64,000 nt of DNA from Prevotella melaninogenica ATCC 25845 (GTDB lineage: Bacteria; Bacteroidota; Bacteroidia; Bacteroidales; Bacteroidaceae). Every line of letters begins with the position of its first letter. Positions within the stretch are counted from its first letter, which is position 1. The notes below the pieces were generated by a model, which made no database searches, had not been told where the DNA came from, and saw nothing but the letters and a program-made list of their open reading frames with translations. Location of the stretch: positions 1,210,501 to 1,274,500 of the forward strand of contig NC_014371.1 in assembly GCF_000144405.1 (NCBI RefSeq), read 5' to 3'. The position numbers and the translations under genes are program-made. Below, piece by piece: positions 1 to 8,312 of the stretch.

Positions 1-22
1 GGAAGGGCTATCCTTCCCTTTC
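1..22 (+). terminator. Hairpin at the window edge, possible terminator of an upstream gene
   Basis: GGAAGGG and CCTTCCC form a 7-bp stem with a very short loop, followed by TTTC. It could end transcription of a gene lying left of the window. A related GGAAGGG...CCCTTCC hairpin follows the second gene of the ATPase cassette at 2122-2149, so the cassette is bracketed by similar sequences. Confidence 0.35.
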
Positions 23-79
23 AACTGTCTTCTAACCAATAATTTCTCATATATTTTTCACTTAATACATTATTTTTCG

Positions 80-87
80 TATCTTTG
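80..87 (+). promoter_or_regulatory. Bacteroidota -7 element (TATCTTTG) of the ATPase/nuclease cassette
   Basis: TATCTTTG matches the TAnnTTTG -7 consensus of Bacteroidota sigma-ABfr. It lies about 74 bases before the ATG at 161. The -33 region is only weakly similar to TTTG. Confidence 0.5.
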
Positions 88-160
88 TGCCATAATATAT
101 GGTTTCTAACCACTCCGCCAAACCCGTGATGTAGAACCCATTTTACCAATATTGAATCAT

Positions 161-1429
161 ATGAAAAAGATAATTATAGACATTCATAAGTTCGGACCTT
201 TACTGGAAGTATCATTCCAGGTAGCACCATTCATGGTGTTTACGGGTATGTCAAAGCTGGGAAAGAGTTACGCGAACTATCTTGTTTATTATCTTTTCAC
301 GAGTTTATTAAACTACAAAGATGCAGCAAGATTAGGTGAACATTTGGTAGGTGAGAACTCTTCTGGCTCTTTTACGCTTTCGGGTGATTTCCTTTCAACA
401 TATCTTCATGATAATGTAACAGCATTTATGCGCGCATTATTAGGAGATCCGACCATAGAATGTGACGTAGATTTTCTCTTTCCAGAGTTTGGAGAGCCGC
501 TTCGTGTTGAATATCAAGAGGTAGCAGCAACAGAAGAAGATATAGAAAAGAGATTAGGTTATACTGTAAGCATCTCAATTAATGGTAAAAAAGTGAGCAG
601 GAATAGCATTATAAATACTGCATTTACAGTAGGCGAATACTGTCAGATGGTGCTTTCCCACAAATTACTTGAAAACTTTTACTATCACGCCTTAATCTTT
701 CCACCTGCAAACGGAGCGTTGATCAATGCCGATTATTCCCTTACCAACTCCATAAATCGCAACGGAATGTATGGCAGATTCTTACTTGACAACGACTATT
801 GCACCTCAACAAAAGTTACTGATGAGCAGTCTACCTATCTTAACCAGATTAAGAAGATAACTGATGGGGATATTGTTAAGAAAGAAGGTAAGGAATTTCT
901 GGTACTTGATGAAGGTAAACACGTAAACATGTCTGCCGCAGCTTCCTCTATAAAAGAGATTAGTCCGCTTTTGTTTCTATTAAAGAATCACTCTGGTACA
1001 GAGGTAGCAATATGTCTGGAAGAGCCTGAAGCACACCTGCATCCATCCATGCAGATTCAGGTGGCAGACCTTATTGCAGAATGCATCAATAATGGTTTCT
1101 TGTTCCATATCACGACACACAGCGATTATTTTATGGATAGATTGAACCAGCTTATCAAGTTAGGTAATATCCGTAAGAAGAATGAAGCAACCTTTAAAGG
1201 GTATTGTACCGTAAATGGTTTATCAGAAAAAACGTTCCTTGATGGTAATAATGTGAAGGCATATTTCTTCCATAGAGATGACGAGACAGGTAAGGTTGTG
1301 ATAGAAAAACTGCCTGTGGAAGAAGGTGGAATACCAATGAAGACCTTCTATGAGACGGTAGAAAAGATGCGTAAACAGGATGAACAGATTGATGAAATGT
1401 TGTACTCCCTTAATGCTTCTGACCAATGA
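161..1429 (+). CDS. AAA/ABC-type ATPase, putative defence ATPase
   Basis: This 422-residue protein is an ATPase of the AAA_15/AAA_21 type, related to SMC, OLD and ABC ATPases. Visible motifs are Walker A G29-MSKL-GKS36, a signature-like region (NMSAAASSIKEISPLLFLL), Walker B ICLEEPEAHLHP near residue 280 and an H-switch (ITTHSDYF). No membrane segment is present, so it is not a transporter subunit. I chose the ATG at 161 over an in-frame TTG at 152. Its stop overlaps the next start (ATGA), so the two are translationally coupled. ATPases of this build are the sensor or motor in many two-gene phage-defence systems, such as Septu and PARIS. The defence role here is inferred from that pairing and from the neighbouring tRNA gene. 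Confidence 0.75.
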   Translation: MKKIIIDIHKFGPLLEVSFQVAPFMVFTGMSKLGKSYANYLVYYLFTSLLNYKDAARLGEHLVGENSSGSFTLSGDFLSTYLHDNVTAFMRALLGDPTIECDVDFLFPEFGEPLRVEYQEVAATEEDIEKRLGYTVSISINGKKVSRNSIINTAFTVGEYCQMVLSHKLLENFYYHALIFPPANGALINADYSLTNSINRNGMYGRFLLDNDYCTSTKVTDEQSTYLNQIKKITDGDIVKKEGKEFLVLDEGKHVNMSAAASSIKEISPLLFLLKNHSGTEVAICLEEPEAHLHPSMQIQVADLIAECINNGFLFHITTHSDYFMDRLNQLIKLGNIRKKNEATFKGYCTVNGLSEKTFLDGNNVKAYFFHRDDETGKVVIEKLPVEEGGIPMKTFYETVEKMRKQDEQIDEMLYSLNASDQ

Positions 1430-2109
1430 TAGACTTCTCTGTCCTACGCAATTGCCTTTTACAAGCCTGCTTTTTTAAACAACATGACGGTAAAGTAACC
1501 AAATATGAGCAACAAAAAAAAGCCAATAAGCTTGAGCAAGTTACCTACAAACATGCTGGAGAAATAATTGAAATAGAGAACCATTTGCTAAAGAAATGTA
1601 AGGACTCTTTTAACAGTAAGGTCCCAGACTGCAGCTATCAGTGCGACTGTGATGGTATCTTCTTACTACAAGTGGGAGATAAGGACTATATCGTCTATTC
1701 TGAAATGAAGTCTAATTTTGATGAAAAAGCCATCTGGCAGATTAGTAGTTCGGTCGTAAGAACCAAGTTATTACTTAGCTCTATAAAGGATTTTGGCTTA
1801 GAAAATTATCAGGAATTGGGGATAATTATCAGTTATCCTATGCAGGTTGAGACAAAGATAGACGATAATGAATCCTTTAAAATCAACAAGAGGAAAATGA
1901 TAACCACTTATCATAAGGCTATATATAGATGTAAAGCGGAACTTAAAAAAGGAAAGATGACCAAGGTAAATGGCTCAGATTTCTCTATGTCCGATGCTCA
2001 CATTGCAGAACAATACCAACCTAACGATATGATTATCAAGCATGTAGCAGTACCTGCAGGGGACACCTCTTGCTCTGTAAATATAGATAACCTCATCGCA
2101 TCATTATAA
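1426..2109 (+). CDS. Unknown protein with a possible PD-(D/E)XK nuclease core, partner of the upstream ATPase
   Basis: I do not recognise this 227-residue protein as a named family. It is soluble and lysine-rich. Residues around 70-95 read CDCDGIFLL, then a short gap, then YIVYSEMKS. An Asp in a beta strand followed by ExK in the next strand is the arrangement of a PD-(D/E)XK nuclease active site, so a nuclease is my best guess. It overlaps the ATPase by 4 bases and has no promoter of its own, which argues for a two-protein complex. The alternative is a regulatory or substrate-binding partner. No toxin or methylase motif is visible. Confidence 0.5.
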   Translation: MIDFSVLRNCLLQACFFKQHDGKVTKYEQQKKANKLEQVTYKHAGEIIEIENHLLKKCKDSFNSKVPDCSYQCDCDGIFLLQVGDKDYIVYSEMKSNFDEKAIWQISSSVVRTKLLLSSIKDFGLENYQELGIIISYPMQVETKIDDNESFKINKRKMITTYHKAIYRCKAELKKGKMTKVNGSDFSMSDAHIAEQYQPNDMIIKHVAVPAGDTSCSVNIDNLIASL

Positions 2110-2121
2110 CGTTATCAAGAC

Positions 2122-2149
2122 GGAAGGGCATGTTCTGGACTCCCCTTCC
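2122..2149 (+). terminator. Weak hairpin after the ATPase cassette
   Basis: GGAAGGG (2122-2128) pairs with CCCTTCC (2143-2149) over a 14-base loop. There is no clear T-run afterwards, so termination is uncertain. The rest of 2150-2470 has no gene. It contains a half copy (about 2430-2456) of the dispersed AAATTCGTAG repeat seen again at 8181-8247. Confidence 0.35.
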
Positions 2150-2470
2150 ATCCATTTACTTAAACTTATCAAGGACGATTACACTATTAATACACACTAA
2201 AGGGACGTTGCTTAGCAGTCTTTTGCGCCACAGACATACCACTCTCGCATGCTAACACCTTACTATTTCACTCCTATTCATACCGCAGTAAAGGCTTATT
2301 TTCCGTTTTCCCTTTAATTAATCTCCGCATAAAATCATCTCACAAATAGTAAAAACTGATTATTAGAAGTCTGAGAAGGATATGTGTCAAAGGGTGAACG
2401 AATAAAAAGTTCAAAGGTATTACTAAATAATTTGTGTCATTCGAGAAATTCGTAGTTCGGAGAACAAAAA

Positions 2471-2497
2471 AAAGGAACACTCTCTCGAGTATTCCTT
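2471..2497 (-). terminator. Intrinsic terminator of tRNA-Arg
   Basis: On the minus strand a hairpin with arms AAAGGAA and TTCCTTT (one internal mismatch, then ACTC/GAGT) is followed by a run of T. It begins a few bases after the 3' end of the tRNA. Confidence 0.7.
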
Positions 2498-2500
2498 TTG

Positions 2501-2574
2501 TGATTCCGACAGGATTCAAACCTGTAACCTCTTGATCCGTAGTCAAGTGCTCTATTCAGTTGAGCTACGGAACC
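2501..2574 (-). tRNA. tRNA-Arg (anticodon ACG)
   Basis: The minus strand folds into a full cloverleaf. The acceptor stem is GGTTCCG with CGGAATC (one G-U pair), and the discriminator base is A. The D stem is GCTC/GAGC. The anticodon stem CTTGA/TCAAG encloses CTACGGA, giving anticodon ACG. The T arm is ACAGG-TTTGAAT-CCTGT. CCA is not encoded. tRNA genes are common integration sites, and the ATPase cassette lies just beyond its 3' end, although I see no repeated att half-site. Confidence 0.95.
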
Positions 2575-2663
2575 ATTATTATGGTCGCAACAGATAATGA
2601 TTTAGTTATCATTTCTGAATTGCGAGTGCAAAGGTATTGCTTTTTATCCGTTCCACCAAATGT

Positions 2664-3323
2664 TTAGCAATCTTTTTTATTATTTTTTTCGTCTTCATCG
2701 TGTAAAGTGGGGAGCGAGATGTGATAACCCACTGCAATAAAACGAATTAAACAGATTGCAAGGAATGTCACAATAACTGTTATCGGAAGTGGTAGTCCGA
2801 GCGAGAAGAGTGCCCAATAGATGAGTCCGCCACCCACACTTGCCACGGCGTAGATCTCTTTGTGGAAGATTACGGGGATATTGTTCAGCAATACGTCACG
2901 GATAACACCACCTGCCACACCAGTGATACAACCCATGATGACAGCTACCCAGAAGGGGTGTCCTAATGCGATTGTCTTCTGAATACCCGCAATAGTAAAG
3001 AGTGCCAAGCCGAGTGTGTCGAAGACGAACCACGCATTGCTAAGGCGTTGAATCCACCTACGCGACAAGATGACGAGGAAGAGCGCCAGACCTGTACAAA
3101 GAACATACATGATGTTTGCCATCCAGAACGGGCGCACTCCTAACATAGTGTCACGAATCGTACCGCCACCAATAGCGACGGCAAAGCCACATACATAACC
3201 TCCGAACCAGTCGAAGCGTTTCTGTGCGGCATGGCGGATGCCCGATATGGCAAACGCAAACGTTCCGAGAAACTCCAGTATCACCTGAAGTGTACGGACA
3301 AGATGTGGATCAGTGTAGATCAT
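2664..3323 (-). CDS. TRIC-type cation channel family protein (former UPF0126)
   Basis: The 219-residue membrane protein carries two similar halves. Each holds a Gly-rich GG.IRD motif: AIGGGTIRDTMLG in the first half and VAGGVIRDVLLN in the second. This tandem arrangement of about seven helices is typical of bacterial YadS/YicG proteins, now known to be homologous to animal TRIC potassium channels. Length matches the family (about 200-220). It probably forms a trimeric inner-membrane channel, but its physiological ion in this organism is unknown. The C-terminus is a short charged tail. It stands alone, with the tRNA downstream and a repeat-rich gap upstream. Confidence 0.85.
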   Translation of the reverse strand: MIYTDPHLVRTLQVILEFLGTFAFAISGIRHAAQKRFDWFGGYVCGFAVAIGGGTIRDTMLGVRPFWMANIMYVLCTGLALFLVILSRRWIQRLSNAWFVFDTLGLALFTIAGIQKTIALGHPFWVAVIMGCITGVAGGVIRDVLLNNIPVIFHKEIYAVASVGGGLIYWALFSLGLPLPITVIVTFLAICLIRFIAVGYHISLPTLHDEDEKNNKKDC

Positions 3324-3340
3324 ATTTGAATAAATAAAAG

Positions 3341-3372
3341 CCCCACCCCGACCCTCCCCGAAGGGGGAGGGA
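3341..3372. repeat. GC-rich palindromic repeat (copy 1)
   Basis: CCCTCCCCGAAGGGGGAGGG forms a strong hairpin preceded by CCCCACCCCGA. It stands out sharply from the AT-rich surroundings. The same unit occurs in reverse at 3677-3707 and 4819-4850. The rest of 3324-3711 holds a second variant (3380-3406) and no gene. Confidence 0.8.
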
Positions 3373-3676
3373 GAAAGCCTCCCCCAACCCCTCCGAAAGG
3401 AGGGGAGTGCAGATAGCTAAATGTCGCCCCAGTCCCTCCGAACAAACGGTCACTGACCGAAGGGAAGTAATGGGAGGGGAGTGCATATAGCTATGGGTGG
3501 TACTCTAAGTTGATGCAGCTAACAAGCATAGCTTACATGGAGGGATAAGTAATTATAATATGTAAATCAAATTTCTTTATTACTCCACAATGAGAAGATA
3601 GTCTTATTAGACCATGATAAGAAGATAGTCTTATTACTTTACCAAGAACATACAGCGAACCTTTTCCTATTTGTCT

Positions 3677-3707
3677 CCCTCCCCCTTCGGGGAGGGTCGG
3701 GGTGGGG
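3677..3707. repeat. GC-rich palindromic repeat (copy 2), just after hprA
   Basis: This is an inverted copy of the 3341-3372 unit. It lies 5 bases beyond the stop codon of the dehydrogenase gene, where its hairpin could act as an mRNA end or stabiliser. Confidence 0.75.
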
Positions 3708-3711
3708 CTTC

Positions 3712-4662
3712 TTACACCACGTTCTGTGGTTCCCCTGCTATAAACTTCTTAATATTCTCAACGCAGATAGCCATTAGGCGCTCACGTGCCTCACGTGTTG
3801 CCCACGCAATATGTGGAGTGATGAAGGCATTAGGCTGACGGAAGAGCGGATTGTCTGCACGAGGTGGCTCCTCAGTCATTACGTCGGCACAATAAGCACC
3901 GAGCTGACCACTCTCAAGGGCATCGGCAACAGCCTGATCGTCGACGAGTCCGCCACGTCCGGTATTGATAAGGATGGCACCACGACGTACGCCCTTCAGT
4001 GTCTCTGCATTGATCATACGCGTGTTCTCCGCCGTCAAAGGACAGTGCAAGGTGATAACGTCAGACGTACTGAGCAAGCCTTCAAGGGTTGTCTTACGAA
4101 TACACTCTGGTAGGTCGCTACTGTTCTTACTGGTGCAAGCTGAGATGTCCATACCCAGAGCATGTGCTATCATTGCCACCTTCTGACCAATATTGCCCAA
4201 GCCAACAATACCGAGTGTCTTACCAGCGAGTTCCATGAGTGGTGTGTCCCAGTAGCAGAAGTCCTGCTGCTTGCTCCATTCGCCACGGCGCACAGCCTCA
4301 GCATAATGGTCGACATGTGTGGTTGCGTTCAAGAGGAGGGCGAAGACATGCTGTGCAACACTATCCGTACTATATGCAGGGATGTTGCATACGACGATAC
4401 CACGCTCGCGTGCAGCCTCAACATCGATATTGTTATATCCTGTTGCTAACTCACCGATATACTTCAATTGTGGCAATTGGTCGAGTACCTCACGGGTGAT
4501 ATTTATCTTATTGATAAGAATACCGTCCGCATCCTTAGCTCGCTCAATAACTTGTTCCTGACTTGTGCGCTCATAGATAACGCACTCTGCTATTTCCTTT
4601 ATTGGTTCCCATGAAAGGTCACCAGGGTTGACTGCATGGCAGTCGAGAATTGCTATTTTCAT
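3712..4662 (-). CDS. hprA: D-2-hydroxyacid dehydrogenase (hydroxypyruvate/glycerate dehydrogenase-like)
   Basis: The 316-residue protein has the D-isomer 2-hydroxyacid dehydrogenase layout: a split catalytic domain around a Rossmann NAD-binding domain. Visible are GLGNIG (about residue 152, dinucleotide binding), NTGRGGLVDD with the substrate-binding Arg, an acidic residue in the AYCADVMTEEPP region, and the catalytic His in ITPHIAWAT. The reaction is NAD(P)H-linked reduction of 2-keto acids such as hydroxypyruvate to D-glycerate. The hprA-like assignment within the family is likely but not certain. SerA is less likely because there is no C-terminal ACT domain. It is transcribed in the same direction as rarA upstream, with a 147-base gap. 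Confidence 0.88.
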   Translation of the reverse strand: MKIAILDCHAVNPGDLSWEPIKEIAECVIYERTSQEQVIERAKDADGILINKINITREVLDQLPQLKYIGELATGYNNIDVEAARERGIVVCNIPAYSTDSVAQHVFALLLNATTHVDHYAEAVRRGEWSKQQDFCYWDTPLMELAGKTLGIVGLGNIGQKVAMIAHALGMDISACTSKNSSDLPECIRKTTLEGLLSTSDVITLHCPLTAENTRMINAETLKGVRRGAILINTGRGGLVDDQAVADALESGQLGAYCADVMTEEPPRADNPLFRQPNAFITPHIAWATREARERLMAICVENIKKFIAGEPQNVV

Positions 4663-4809
4663 GTTTGTTGGGTGTTGGGTGTTAAATGTTGGGTGGTGAT
4701 GATGTGAGATATTGGCTGATGGGTGGTAGGTATTGATGAATAGTATTTCTAAGTATTCCCCATTATTTCCCTTGGGTCAGTGACCGCTGGTTCGGGGAGG
4801 AGCTTTATC

Positions 4810-6027
4810 CTATTTGCCTCCCTCCCCCTTCGGGGAGGGTCGGGGTGGGGCTAACTCATCCGGCATATACTGTTGCTCGACATAATGTCCCGGATAATCG
4901 TGTGGATACTTATATCCATCGCTATAACCGAGGTCCTTCATTAGTTTTGTCGGTGCATTGCGAAGGTGGAGGGGAACAGGGAGGTTGCCTGTCTGGCGCA
5001 CTAACTCTATCGCTTTATTGATGCCTACGTATGCAGAATTATCTTTCTTCGACCGAGCTAAATAAACTACCGCCTCAGCCAATGGGATTCTACCTTCGGG
5101 CCAACCAATCTTCGTCACAGCGTCAAAGGCTGCATTCGCTAACAATAGGGCGTTAGGATTGGCGAGTCCGATATCTTCTGCCGCACTGATAACGACACGT
5201 CGCGCAATAAACTTTGGGTCTTCGCCACCTTCTATCATGCGTGCCATCCAGTAGAGTGCTGCATCTGGATCGGAGCCACGAATCGACTTGATGAATGCCG
5301 AGATAATATCATAGTGCATCTCGCCATCCTTGTCATACGCCAATGGATTCTCTTGCAGTCGTTCCTCCACCATCTTATCGGTAATCACGACATCGTTGCC
5401 AGATTCGGCTGAGATAATCAAGTCGAGGATATTCAGTAGCTTACGCGCATCACCCCCACTGTAACGCAGGAGCGCCCCCGTCTCATGCAGTTCGATATGA
5501 CGCTTCTTCAGTTCCACATCCTCCGTAATGGCTCGATGCAACAGCTTCAGCAAATCGTCTTTCTCCAGCGACTTCAGCGTATAGAGTTGACAACGAGAGA
5601 GCAACGGACGAATCACTTCGAACGATGGGTTCTCTGTTGTTGCACCAATAAGCGTCACCGTTCCCTTCTCTACCGCACCCAAGAGCGAATCTTGCTGCGA
5701 CTTTGAGAAACGATGGATTTCGTCGATAAAGAGAATCGGTGAAGCGGAATTGAAGAAACGACCGCTCTGTGCCCTTTCGATAACATCGCGCACATCCTTC
5801 ACACCACTCGTCACGGCAGAAAGCGTATAGAACGGTGTCTCTAAGCGATTAGCGATAATCTGTGCTAACGTAGTCTTGCCCACGCCCGGTGGTCCCCAAA
5901 GGATAAACGACGCAATGCGCCCCGAGTCGATCATACGTCGGAGCACAGCCCCCTCACCAACGAGGTGTTCCTGTCCGATATAATCGTCGAGCGTGCGTGG
6001 TCGCAATCGTTCTGCCAATGGTTCCAT
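4810..6027 (-). CDS. rarA: RarA/MgsA-type replication-associated recombination ATPase
   Basis: The 405-residue AAA+ protein resembles clamp-loader subunits and acts at stalled replication forks. Walker A GPPGVGKTT covers residues 45-53, Walker B LFIDEIHRF lies near residue 100, sensor 1 is in GATTENPSF, and the C-terminal tetramerisation domain ends in the conserved YKYPHDYPGHYVEQQYMPDE. Everything after that (ELAPPRPSPKGEGGK) is translated from the GC-rich repeat at 4819-4850, so the natural end has been replaced or extended by the repeat. Length otherwise matches the family (about 420). The promoter is at 6053-6084. Confidence 0.93.
   Translation of the reverse strand: MEPLAERLRPRTLDDYIGQEHLVGEGAVLRRMIDSGRIASFILWGPPGVGKTTLAQIIANRLETPFYTLSAVTSGVKDVRDVIERAQSGRFFNSASPILFIDEIHRFSKSQQDSLLGAVEKGTVTLIGATTENPSFEVIRPLLSRCQLYTLKSLEKDDLLKLLHRAITEDVELKKRHIELHETGALLRYSGGDARKLLNILDLIISAESGNDVVITDKMVEERLQENPLAYDKDGEMHYDIISAFIKSIRGSDPDAALYWMARMIEGGEDPKFIARRVVISAAEDIGLANPNALLLANAAFDAVTKIGWPEGRIPLAEAVVYLARSKKDNSAYVGINKAIELVRQTGNLPVPLHLRNAPTKLMKDLGYSDGYKYPHDYPGHYVEQQYMPDELAPPRPSPKGEGGK
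4819..4850. repeat. GC-rich palindromic repeat (copy 3), inside the 3' end of rarA
   Basis: This is the same hairpin unit as 3677-3707 and in the same orientation. The rarA frame runs through it and stops at 4810-4812, so it encodes the last dozen or so residues of the protein. Confidence 0.85.
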
Positions 6028-6052
6028 ATCTCTTCGTCTTTTATTATTGTTA

Positions 6053-6084
6053 CAAAAGTACTGAATTTATCTCATAATAACAAA
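6053..6084 (-). promoter_or_regulatory. Promoter of rarA
   Basis: On the minus strand TTTG (6081-6084), a 20-base spacer and TACTTTTG (6053-6060) match the Bacteroidota -33/-7 consensus. They lie 26 bases before the rarA ATG. Confidence 0.7.
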
Positions 6085-6207
6085 GAATGAAAGAAAGTTC
6101 TTCTGAAATATGGAGCGATAAAATAAGCCTACTACATGATAATTAACATTACAAAAATACAAGCCATAAGTTTGTATTTTGATAACACTACTGCTTTAAT
6201 GTCTTTC

Positions 6208-6265
6208 TTAAACCCAAATCTCTAAGTTTGCAAGCTGAATTACAAACTTAGAGATTTGGGTTTAA
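6208..6265. repeat. Perfect 23-bp inverted repeat with 12-base loop
   Basis: The arm 6208-6230 (TTAAACCCAAATCTCTAAG plus TTTG) is exactly complementary to 6243-6265. It lies in the divergent gap between rarA and a lipoprotein gene, so it terminates neither. The rest of 6085-6342 shows no gene. Confidence 0.9.
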
Positions 6266-6342
6266 CTTTAATAGATAAATTTAATAAAGAGCAAAGCAGG
6301 TTAACAAATCTGCAATTCTTAGTAGAGAAGGAAAGGTTTCTG

Positions 6343-6350
6343 TACCTTTG
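6343..6350 (+). promoter_or_regulatory. -7 element (TACCTTTG) of the lipoprotein pair
   Basis: TACCTTTG matches TAnnTTTG and lies 28 bases before the ATG at 6379. The -33 box is poor. Confidence 0.5.
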
Positions 6351-6378
6351 TACACATAAAACCAAATGACTTTTTACA

Positions 6379-7122
6379 ATGAAACTTCCCAAATCAAAGT
6401 TACTTATTGCTGTCGTATGTTTAGTCCTTCCACTTTTGTTTGCTTCATGTTCAAAAGATGAAGAAAGCGCAAACGACCACATGCCCTTTGTTCCTATCGA
6501 ACAAAATGATTTCACAGCTGATATCCTGCAACCTAATATTAACTATTCAATTCCTATCCAAGGAGACGACGCTAACCAATATTTCTTTAATGCTGTGGGT
6601 ACCTACGAGGGTACGCTAACCGTTTATGACCCTAAGACCAAACAGGTGATTCCTTCTAATTTTGATAATCATGTAAGTGCCAAGTTCGAATTATACTTAC
6701 ATCAGTTTTACTTGACTCCAGATCCTCTTCCTTTTACATTATATGCCTTAAAGAAGGATCAATATGCTTATGACATACTATATAAAATAATCAAAATATG
6801 GACCGTGATGAGAAATCGTAAGATACATGATTATCGTACAATACTCATCGGAAGAAACAAGAAGAATCCTTCAGAAGTGGCATTCCAATTGTATGACCCA
6901 TATAACTTCTACCCATATCTGGAAACTCCCCACCAGAATCGTTATGACTTGACTGAAATGTATTATAATATCTGTGGAACTATCAACAATACAACGAAAG
7001 AATTGACGGTTTACATAAAGCCTATGGGTGCCTTGTTTTATGACAGCATGGTTCAAAGCAATAAAATAAAAGCCGAATTCAACGACGTTTATTTTATATG
7101 CAAATTAAAGAAGACGGCATAG
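6379..7122 (+). CDS. Hypothetical lipoprotein, paralogue of the next gene
   Basis: The 247-residue protein begins with a lipoprotein signal peptide: positive MKLPKSK, a hydrophobic core, then the lipobox FASC with Cys at residue 24. A Ser-Lys-Asp-Glu-Glu linker of the kind used for Bacteroidota surface lipoproteins follows. The mature part is rich in Tyr and beta-forming residues and has no recognised domain. It resembles the next gene in overall plan: same signal type, an acidic linker, a YDPKTK motif near residue 88, and a similar C-terminal strand with ...YF/LVY...LKK. Tandem duplication followed by divergence is likely. Function is unknown. Confidence 0.75.
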   Translation: MKLPKSKLLIAVVCLVLPLLFASCSKDEESANDHMPFVPIEQNDFTADILQPNINYSIPIQGDDANQYFFNAVGTYEGTLTVYDPKTKQVIPSNFDNHVSAKFELYLHQFYLTPDPLPFTLYALKKDQYAYDILYKIIKIWTVMRNRKIHDYRTILIGRNKKNPSEVAFQLYDPYNFYPYLETPHQNRYDLTEMYYNICGTINNTTKELTVYIKPMGALFYDSMVQSNKIKAEFNDVYFICKLKKTA

Positions 7123-7174
7123 GAAACTGACTTCCCATATAACAAAAGAATAAACGATGAATAAAGAATAGATT

Positions 7175-7864
7175 ATGAATAAAAAGAACAAATACAACCT
7201 GCTCGTCGCTCTTTTCCTACTGTTGGTAGGCAGCTTTTCTGTTTCATGTTCGAAAGACGATGATGCAACAACAGACAACACCTCTACTTTCGCACCTATC
7301 GGTGGTGAAGAAGCAACTAAAGTGCAGAAATCTTTACTTAGCAAGTATAGAGGTAATGTGTATGTTTACGACCCTACAACCAAGAAGAATTATTATTTTA
7401 ATTCAAGGCTTGACCTCGATACTCTTACCATCTACGGTGCAAGAAAATCCTACTATGGCAATTTAACCTTGTCACGCGACACATATGTGAAGCTACACAA
7501 TATCGAAAAAACTGCGATAAACGATACACTATCAGAAATATTTACTCAGCGACACGAAAAGTCACATTTACTTCTTAATGGTATTCGTTTCACCAGCCGC
7601 AACCAACAAGACAGTTGCGTATATCGTTTTGAGGTATCACGAGGGATAGTTGAATTTGTAGACTCCAGTCCTAAAATAGGAAGCACAAGGTATCTTAGAA
7701 CTTATTTTAACGGCTACGGATATTATAACGTAAAAACAAGTAAGTTTAAGTTTTATCTTCGTCCTTTCAATGCCTACACAATGCTATATCATGAAACCTT
7801 GGAATACGGAAGAATTCCACTCACAGGACGTTATCTGGTTTATGAACTCACAAAGGTTCAATAA
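7175..7864 (+). CDS. Hypothetical lipoprotein, second of a paralogous pair
   Basis: The 229-residue protein has a signal peptide ending in the lipobox VSC (Cys near residue 27) and an acidic SKDDDATTD linker. The body contains VYDPTTKKNYYF, matching the YDPKTK motif of the preceding gene, and a C-terminal YLVYELTKV strand. It starts 52 bases after the previous stop and probably shares its transcript. No catalytic motif is visible. The ATG at 7175 is chosen because the n-region and lipobox follow directly. The strong hairpin at 7915-7951 probably ends the transcript. Confidence 0.75.
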   Translation: MNKKNKYNLLVALFLLLVGSFSVSCSKDDDATTDNTSTFAPIGGEEATKVQKSLLSKYRGNVYVYDPTTKKNYYFNSRLDLDTLTIYGARKSYYGNLTLSRDTYVKLHNIEKTAINDTLSEIFTQRHEKSHLLLNGIRFTSRNQQDSCVYRFEVSRGIVEFVDSSPKIGSTRYLRTYFNGYGYYNVKTSKFKFYLRPFNAYTMLYHETLEYGRIPLTGRYLVYELTKVQ

Positions 7865-7914
7865 GGTGTACTGACACATCTTCTTTTGTTGGATAATTTC
7901 ATAACCTAAAAATC

Positions 7915-8022
7915 AAAAGGGCGTTAATTCCATTCGAATTAACGCCCTTTTGGCTTGCTAAAGATGCCCTTTAAGAACCTTAATAACGCCCTTCTCAGAC
8001 CTTAGTAAGCACCTTCAAAACC
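7915..8022 (-). repeat. About 108-bp structured repeat (copy A)
   Basis: It starts with a 16-bp perfect hairpin (7915-7930 with 7936-7951; arm AAAAGGGCGTTAATTC). This is followed by degenerate sub-repeats of GGGC(G/A)TT(A/T) type. An inverted copy with roughly 85% identity by eye is at 15346-15453, beyond the susC gene, so the two copies bracket the sulfatase/sus operon. The hairpin can also serve as a terminator for the lipoprotein pair. Confidence 0.8.
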
Positions 8023-8130
8023 GCGACTTTACAAATAACTGATAACAAGATACTTACAAAGGTAACAAAAAAGCTGATTCTCGACTCTATTCCTCACCTT
8101 TTCCGGACCAGAAATGTAAAATAAATTCGG

Positions 8131-8172
8131 ACTTTGAACTTTGAACTTTGAACTTTGAACTTTGAACTTTAT
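8131..8172. repeat. Heptanucleotide tandem repeat ACTTTGA, five copies and a partial
   Basis: Five exact ACTTTGA units run from 8131 to 8165 and a partial unit follows. Similar CAAAGTTCAA-type sequence recurs at 8255-8320, 15680-15710 and 58440-58500. It is non-coding. Confidence 0.85.
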
Positions 8173-8180
8173 GATATGAA

Positions 8181-8247
8181 CTACGAATTTCTCTAATTGC
8201 ACGAATCCTTATTGCTAAAGAATTCGTGTCATTCGCGAAATTCGTAG
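8181..8247. repeat. Imperfect inverted repeat, arms CTACGAATTTC / GAAATTCGTAG
   Basis: The outer 11 bases of each arm are perfectly complementary and the inner parts partly so. A half copy lies at about 2430-2456. It lies downstream of the sulfatase gene and may form an mRNA 3' structure. Confidence 0.7.
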
Positions 8248-8312
8248 TCTTAGAGGTTAAAGTTCAAAGTTTTATGGTCAAATCATAAAGTTCAATGTTC
8301 AATGTTCAAAGC

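Noticed and set aside
6208-6265. Terminator
   Set aside because: It lies upstream of both flanking genes and lacks a T-run placed for termination of either.
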